From Hyphomonadaceae bacterium (GTDB taxonomy: Bacteria > Pseudomonadota > Alphaproteobacteria > Caulobacterales > Aquidulcibacteraceae), in assembly GCA_021731815.1 (NCBI GenBank), contig JAKFWO010000029.1, positions 57,922 through 121,921 of the forward strand: DNA of 64,000 nucleotides. Reading direction: 5' to 3'. Positions 61,150 to 64,000 of this stretch are shown here, one piece after another (within the stretch, counting starts at the first letter, position 1; each line of letters begins with the position of its first letter). The position numbers were made by a program, and so were the translations under genes. The notes under the pieces are model-generated. The model ran no database searches, was not told the origin of the DNA, and saw only the letters and a program-made list of their open reading frames with translations.

Positions 61150-61396
61150 GTCCGTCAACGCCCCCCGCGCCGTTGCGGAAACCCGCTTCACGCCATGTTA
61201 ACCGGAATTGTGGCGATTTCCAGTCGCTTTTCCAGAGCGATCGCGCATGGCCCGGCGAGGGGCGATAATCTGCGGCGCAACCGCATCCCGCCATGGCGGG
61301 GGCAGCGGGAAGCGGCTAATGGTTCGGTCAGTGGCGCAGGCCGCCTGTCATTCACCGCGGTCTCCGCCTTGTTTCCCCGCCCCGAAGGAATCCGTC

Positions 61397-61897
61397 ATGA
61401 GCCTTTCCGCCGCCTTCAAGATCTCCATCACCCAGTCGCTGACCCAATTGGTCGCCATCCTCGAAAAAGGGGCCGCCCATGCGGCCGCGCGCGCCATCCC
61501 TGAAGAGGTGTTCCTGTCTGCCCGGCTCTATCCCGACATGCTGCCCTTCACCCGCCAGATCCACATTGCCAGCGATGTGGCCGCCCGTGGGGCCGCCCGG
61601 CTCACGGGCCAGACGCCCGCCAGCGTGCCCGATGACGAGAAAAGCTTCGCCGAACTCATTGCCCGGGTGAAAATGGCCCTGCAAACCGCGCTCGCGGCAC
61701 CCGATGCCGAGATCGATGCCGCCGCCACCCGGATGCTCACCTTGCCGCTCGGTCCAATGACCGTGACCATGAGCGGGGCGGATTATGTGTTCAAATTCGT
61801 GCTGCCCAATGTCCATTTCCACGCCACAATCGCCTATGCCCTGCTGCGCCATAATGGCGTGGAACTGGGCAAGGCCGATTTCCTTGGCGGATTATAG
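61397..61897 (+). CDS. DUF1993 family protein
   Basis: The 166-residue cytoplasmic protein belongs to DUF1993, a four-helix bundle group related to DinB. Family marks are SLTQLVAILEKGAAHAAARA, EEVFLSARLYPDMLPFTRQI, IASDVAARGAARLTG and FVLPNVHFHATIAYALLRHN near the C-terminus, where histidines could bind a metal. The biological role is unknown. The ATG heading MSLSAAF was chosen; the frame is open for 63 codons upstream but those residues are not conserved-looking. It is a single gene, divergent from the TPR gene. Confidence 0.87.
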   Translation: MSLSAAFKISITQSLTQLVAILEKGAAHAAARAIPEEVFLSARLYPDMLPFTRQIHIASDVAARGAARLTGQTPASVPDDEKSFAELIARVKMALQTALAAPDAEIDAAATRMLTLPLGPMTVTMSGADYVFKFVLPNVHFHATIAYALLRHNGVELGKADFLGGL

Positions 61898-61927
61898 GCA
61901 TTGCAGGGAATGCGCGCGGACATGGTT

Positions 61928-61970
61928 CTGAATTGGCGGGCCCTGAATTGTCGGGCCCTGAATTAACAGG
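61928..61970. repeat. Three tandem 15-bp units upstream of the lytic transglycosylase
   Basis: CTGAATTGGCGGGCC, CTGAATTGTCGGGCC and a partial CTGAATTAACAGG follow each other directly in the 87-bp gap before the transglycosylase start. Confidence 0.75.
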
Positions 61971-61984
61971 ATTTTTAGAAGCCT

Positions 61985-62719
61985 GTGCAAAATTTGCGCA
62001 TGGTTCTCGCCCGTTCATTCTCCGGATTGTCCCTGTTCGGCCGGCGCTGTGATGCCGCTCTGCGCGCCCATTGGCCCGTGCTGGTGGGGCTTGGCGGGTT
62101 TCTGGTCCTCACACTCGGTGCCGCACCGCCCGCCCGCCTGCCGGGGCCCGACGCGCCCGGCAGCGCGCCATCGGTTTTGCTGGTGCAATGGGAATCGATC
62201 CCCGAAGCGGTGAGCGAGGAACAGGCCATAATCTACGCGGCCGCACGGGGCAAATTGCGCCTGCGCCATGCCGATTTCGAAAAGCCCCGCAAGCGCGTTG
62301 GGAAGCCCGCGCGGCGCTGGCGCGAGCCCGCTCTCCACGAAGTGCATGCGCTGCTGGCAGAAGCCGCGCGCGTGCATGATTTGCCGCCCCGATTATTGCA
62401 TGCGGTGGCCGAGCGGGAATCCCGGTTTCGCCACCGCAGCCGCTCGCGGGCGGGGGCGATCGGCATCATGCAATTGATGCCGGCAACGGCGCGGCAGCTC
62501 GGGGTCGATCCCTATGATCCGCGCCAGAATGTCATGGGCGGCGGGGCCTATCTCGCGGCCATGCTCGATGCCTTTGACGGCGATGTGCGGCTCGCGCTCG
62601 CGGCCTATAATGCGGGGCCGGCCGCCGTGCGCCGCTTTGGTGGCGTGCCGCCTTATGCCGAGACACAGGCCTATGTCCGCGCGATCCTCGCCCGCACTGA
62701 CGTTTCCGCGGGCCTCTGA
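61985..62719 (+). CDS. Lytic transglycosylase (SLT domain)
   Basis: This enzyme cleaves peptidoglycan glycan strands to leave anhydro-muropeptides. The 244-residue protein has an N-terminal membrane helix (about 30-47) and an SLT domain from about residue 130: catalytic glutamate in LLHAVAERESRF, then GAIGIMQLMPATARQLGV, NVMGGGAYLAAMLDAF and ALAAYNAGPAAVRR. The start is a GTG preceded by AGAAG; an ATG five codons later has no ribosome site. Its 3' end overlaps the 3' end of the convergent methyltransferase gene by 49 bp. Confidence 0.92.
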   Translation: MQNLRMVLARSFSGLSLFGRRCDAALRAHWPVLVGLGGFLVLTLGAAPPARLPGPDAPGSAPSVLLVQWESIPEAVSEEQAIIYAAARGKLRLRHADFEKPRKRVGKPARRWREPALHEVHALLAEAARVHDLPPRLLHAVAERESRFRHRSRSRAGAIGIMQLMPATARQLGVDPYDPRQNVMGGGAYLAAMLDAFDGDVRLALAAYNAGPAAVRRFGGVPPYAETQAYVRAILARTDVSAGL

Positions 62720-63807
62720 AAACTCAGCGCTTTCGTGAGCCAGCGGGTCTGCTGCCCGATCAGTTTGAGACCCGCCCCTTCTCCCAGCCCTGCGAGATCG
62801 GTCTTTCGCCAGCTCGCGAAAAAGGGTTCGTGGAAATTGCGCTCGAAATAGTCGAGCAAGGGCTCTGCCGCCGCCGAATCCCCGGTCTGGACGGAATCGG
62901 CCAGAATGAACACGCCCCCCGGCCGCAACAGGCGCCGCACCTCGGCAAAGACCGCGCGGCGGATTTTCGGCGGCAATTCGTGGAAAAGATAGATGGCGAC
63001 GATCACGTCCTGGCTGTCATCGGGCAGGGGAACCGCTTCGGCCGCCGCATTCAGAAGCTGCACGCGCGGCCATGGCGCGAGGGCGTTTCGGGCCTTCTCC
63101 ACATAAGCCGGCGACAGGTCGAGCCCTGTTGCGTCGAGCCGGGGAAAGGCGCGCATGACCTCGCGCAGGAAGCGCCCGGTGCCGCAAGCCAGTTCGAGTA
63201 CCTTCTTGCCGCGATGATCGCGGCCCCTCAGGGCCTCGGCGAGCGCCGACAAGGCCACCCGGCGCATGGCATCGCCCGCGCCGACGAACAGGATCTCGAC
63301 CTGGGTGTCATAGAGCCGGGCGCTTTCGGGCGTCAGCCAGCCACCCGATTGGTAGTGGAAATTCTGTTGGTAATAAGGCGGGAATTCCGCGGCTTCGGGC
63401 AAGGCACGGATTTCGGTCGCACCCTCCCGCCGCCGCCTTTGCGCGACCGCCCGGGCATCGCGCAGCGCCATCAGGCTCGATCGCAAAGTGCGGGGAAAAT
63501 CCCGCAGCCGGAAATTTTCGGGCGCAGGGTAATGGCCGGCGGCAATTTCGTGCCAATCGGCGGCGAACACGGATTCGAAACCCGCCCGCCGGTCCTTGAT
63601 GGAACCCTGCGCGCTCCCCGCGCTGTCATCGGTCACGGCGGGCTCGGGTGCCCGGCGGATTTCCGTCTGATAGAGCCGCCTGAACAGCCAATAATGGCCA
63701 CCATACCAGACCACGCGCGCGCCCTGGGCGGCCTGAAAGCGCCAGCGCCGCAAGCGTTGGCCGGTCCTGGCCGGGCGGGTTTCGTAGGCTGCGGCAATAT
63801 CCATCAT
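62671..63807 (-). CDS. Class I SAM-dependent methyltransferase
   Basis: The 378-residue protein has a variable N-terminal region (about 1-170) rich in arginine and aromatic residues (GGHYWLFRRLYQTEIRR, PPYYQQNFHYQSGGWL) and a class I methyltransferase domain with the SAM motif VLELACGTGRFLREVMRA, ATGLDLSPAYVEKAR and a post-motif VIVAIYLFHELP. The N-terminal PYYxQNFHxQxxGWL pattern is shared with a group of bacterial and chloroplast-related methyltransferases whose substrates are not known. Two adjacent ATG codons are candidate starts. Its stop lies within the transglycosylase gene on the other strand. Confidence 0.85.
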   Translation of the reverse strand: MMDIAAAYETRPARTGQRLRRWRFQAAQGARVVWYGGHYWLFRRLYQTEIRRAPEPAVTDDSAGSAQGSIKDRRAGFESVFAADWHEIAAGHYPAPENFRLRDFPRTLRSSLMALRDARAVAQRRRREGATEIRALPEAAEFPPYYQQNFHYQSGGWLTPESARLYDTQVEILFVGAGDAMRRVALSALAEALRGRDHRGKKVLELACGTGRFLREVMRAFPRLDATGLDLSPAYVEKARNALAPWPRVQLLNAAAEAVPLPDDSQDVIVAIYLFHELPPKIRRAVFAEVRRLLRPGGVFILADSVQTGDSAAAEPLLDYFERNFHEPFFASWRKTDLAGLGEGAGLKLIGQQTRWLTKALSFQRPAETSVRARIART

Positions 63808-63870
63808 GGCAGACAATCTAGAATCTTTTCGGGCCGAAGGGAAATCCCTGCGCGCGGACAATCACGCCCG

Positions 63871-64000
63871 ATGTGGCGGCGGGACCCGGGCGGCGCGGTG
63901 GGGGCCGCTCCGCTTACATTTGGGATCAGTCTGGTTGCGACGGCCGTGATAACGGCGGTCGTCGGCCTCATCCTCGCCAAGCCCCGGGCGGCGGCGGGGG
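63871..64000 (+). CDS. Start of a small membrane protein, cut by window end
   Basis: An ATG opens a frame that remains open to the last base. The first 43 residues include a hydrophobic segment (LVATAVITAVVGLILA) after a short basic N-terminus (MWRRDPGG). This is the expected look of a membrane or exported protein. The gene would be divergent from the methyltransferase. There is no strong ribosome site, so it is a tentative call, and no family can be named. Confidence 0.4.
   Translation, partial: MWRRDPGGAVGAAPLTFGISLVATAVITAVVGLILAKPRAAAG

Noticed and set aside
1..64000. tRNA, rRNA, prophage or transposase genes
   Set aside because: Gaps were read for tRNA-like cloverleafs and for integrase or transposase motifs. 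None was seen; the only mobile-like DNA is the short palindromic repeats.

Overview
The window is high-G+C, densely coded chromosomal DNA from an alphaproteobacterium that carries a Caulobacter-type cell-cycle and flagellar circuit. The evidence is the gene order fliF-fliG-fliH(flbE)-fliN-flbD with flhA, a SciP (DUF1153) gene beside it, TTAA-N7-TTAA CtrA boxes, and the order hemH-hemE-[gap]-ppsR, which in Caulobacter and several other alphaproteobacteria holds the chromosome origin. I cannot place it to genus. Caulobacterales, Parvularculales or a related order would fit.

Layout. 1-10.5 kb: flagellar cluster. flhA (cut by the window start), flbD, fliN, fliH, fliG, fliF, sciP, fliE, flgC and flgB lie on the minus strand, and fliO-fliP diverge from flgB across a perfect CtrA box. 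10.5-20.8 kb: an M20 peptidase, a HIG1-type membrane protein, a PduO-type adenosyltransferase, a chemoreceptor fused to PilZ, a FAH-family hydrolase followed in the same frame by an HCCA-isomerase/lipocalin fusion, a histidine kinase and an exported protein of unknown function. Three related palindromic elements lie in this first third. 21-35.6 kb: Pal, a two-domain ALDH16 enzyme, YHS and TPR proteins, the DUF2948-hisD-UPF0262-phosphatase block, an MsbA-like exporter with DUF4170 and PmbA, pyrF with a periplasmic protease and DUF350, and 3-hydroxybutyrate dehydrogenase. 35.6-43.3 kb: a more A+T-rich pair of unknown lipoprotein genes, then tamA-tamB. 43.3-50.6 kb: marC, then hemE-hemH-hemJ leftward and ppsR-maf-aroE-coaE-dnaQ rightward from a putative oriC at about 46.55-46.93 kb. 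50.9-64 kb: two glycosyltransferases, DUF547, an Mla-type lipid ABC system with its lipoprotein, gltX, a TPR protein with near-identical 120-bp repeats, DUF1993, a lytic transglycosylase, a methyltransferase, and the first bases of a membrane protein.

How the genes fit together. CtrA-type sites occur at the divergent flgB/fliO promoter, just upstream of fliF, and inside the hemE-ppsR gap. This suggests one regulator linking flagellar assembly with replication, with SciP and FlbD encoded among their likely targets. The rest is mostly housekeeping for the envelope (TamAB, Mla, Pal, MsbA-like, lytic transglycosylase), haem synthesis and central metabolism.

Most unusual items: the putative origin; the FAH/isomerase-lipocalin pair, which is separated by a single in-frame TAG and has no ATG, GTG or TTG at the expected start; the unknown lipoprotein pair, one with a Tat-type lipoprotein signal, behind a promoter-like sequence with two GANTC sites; and the interspersed palindromes. 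All calls come from reading the sequence; no database search was possible.
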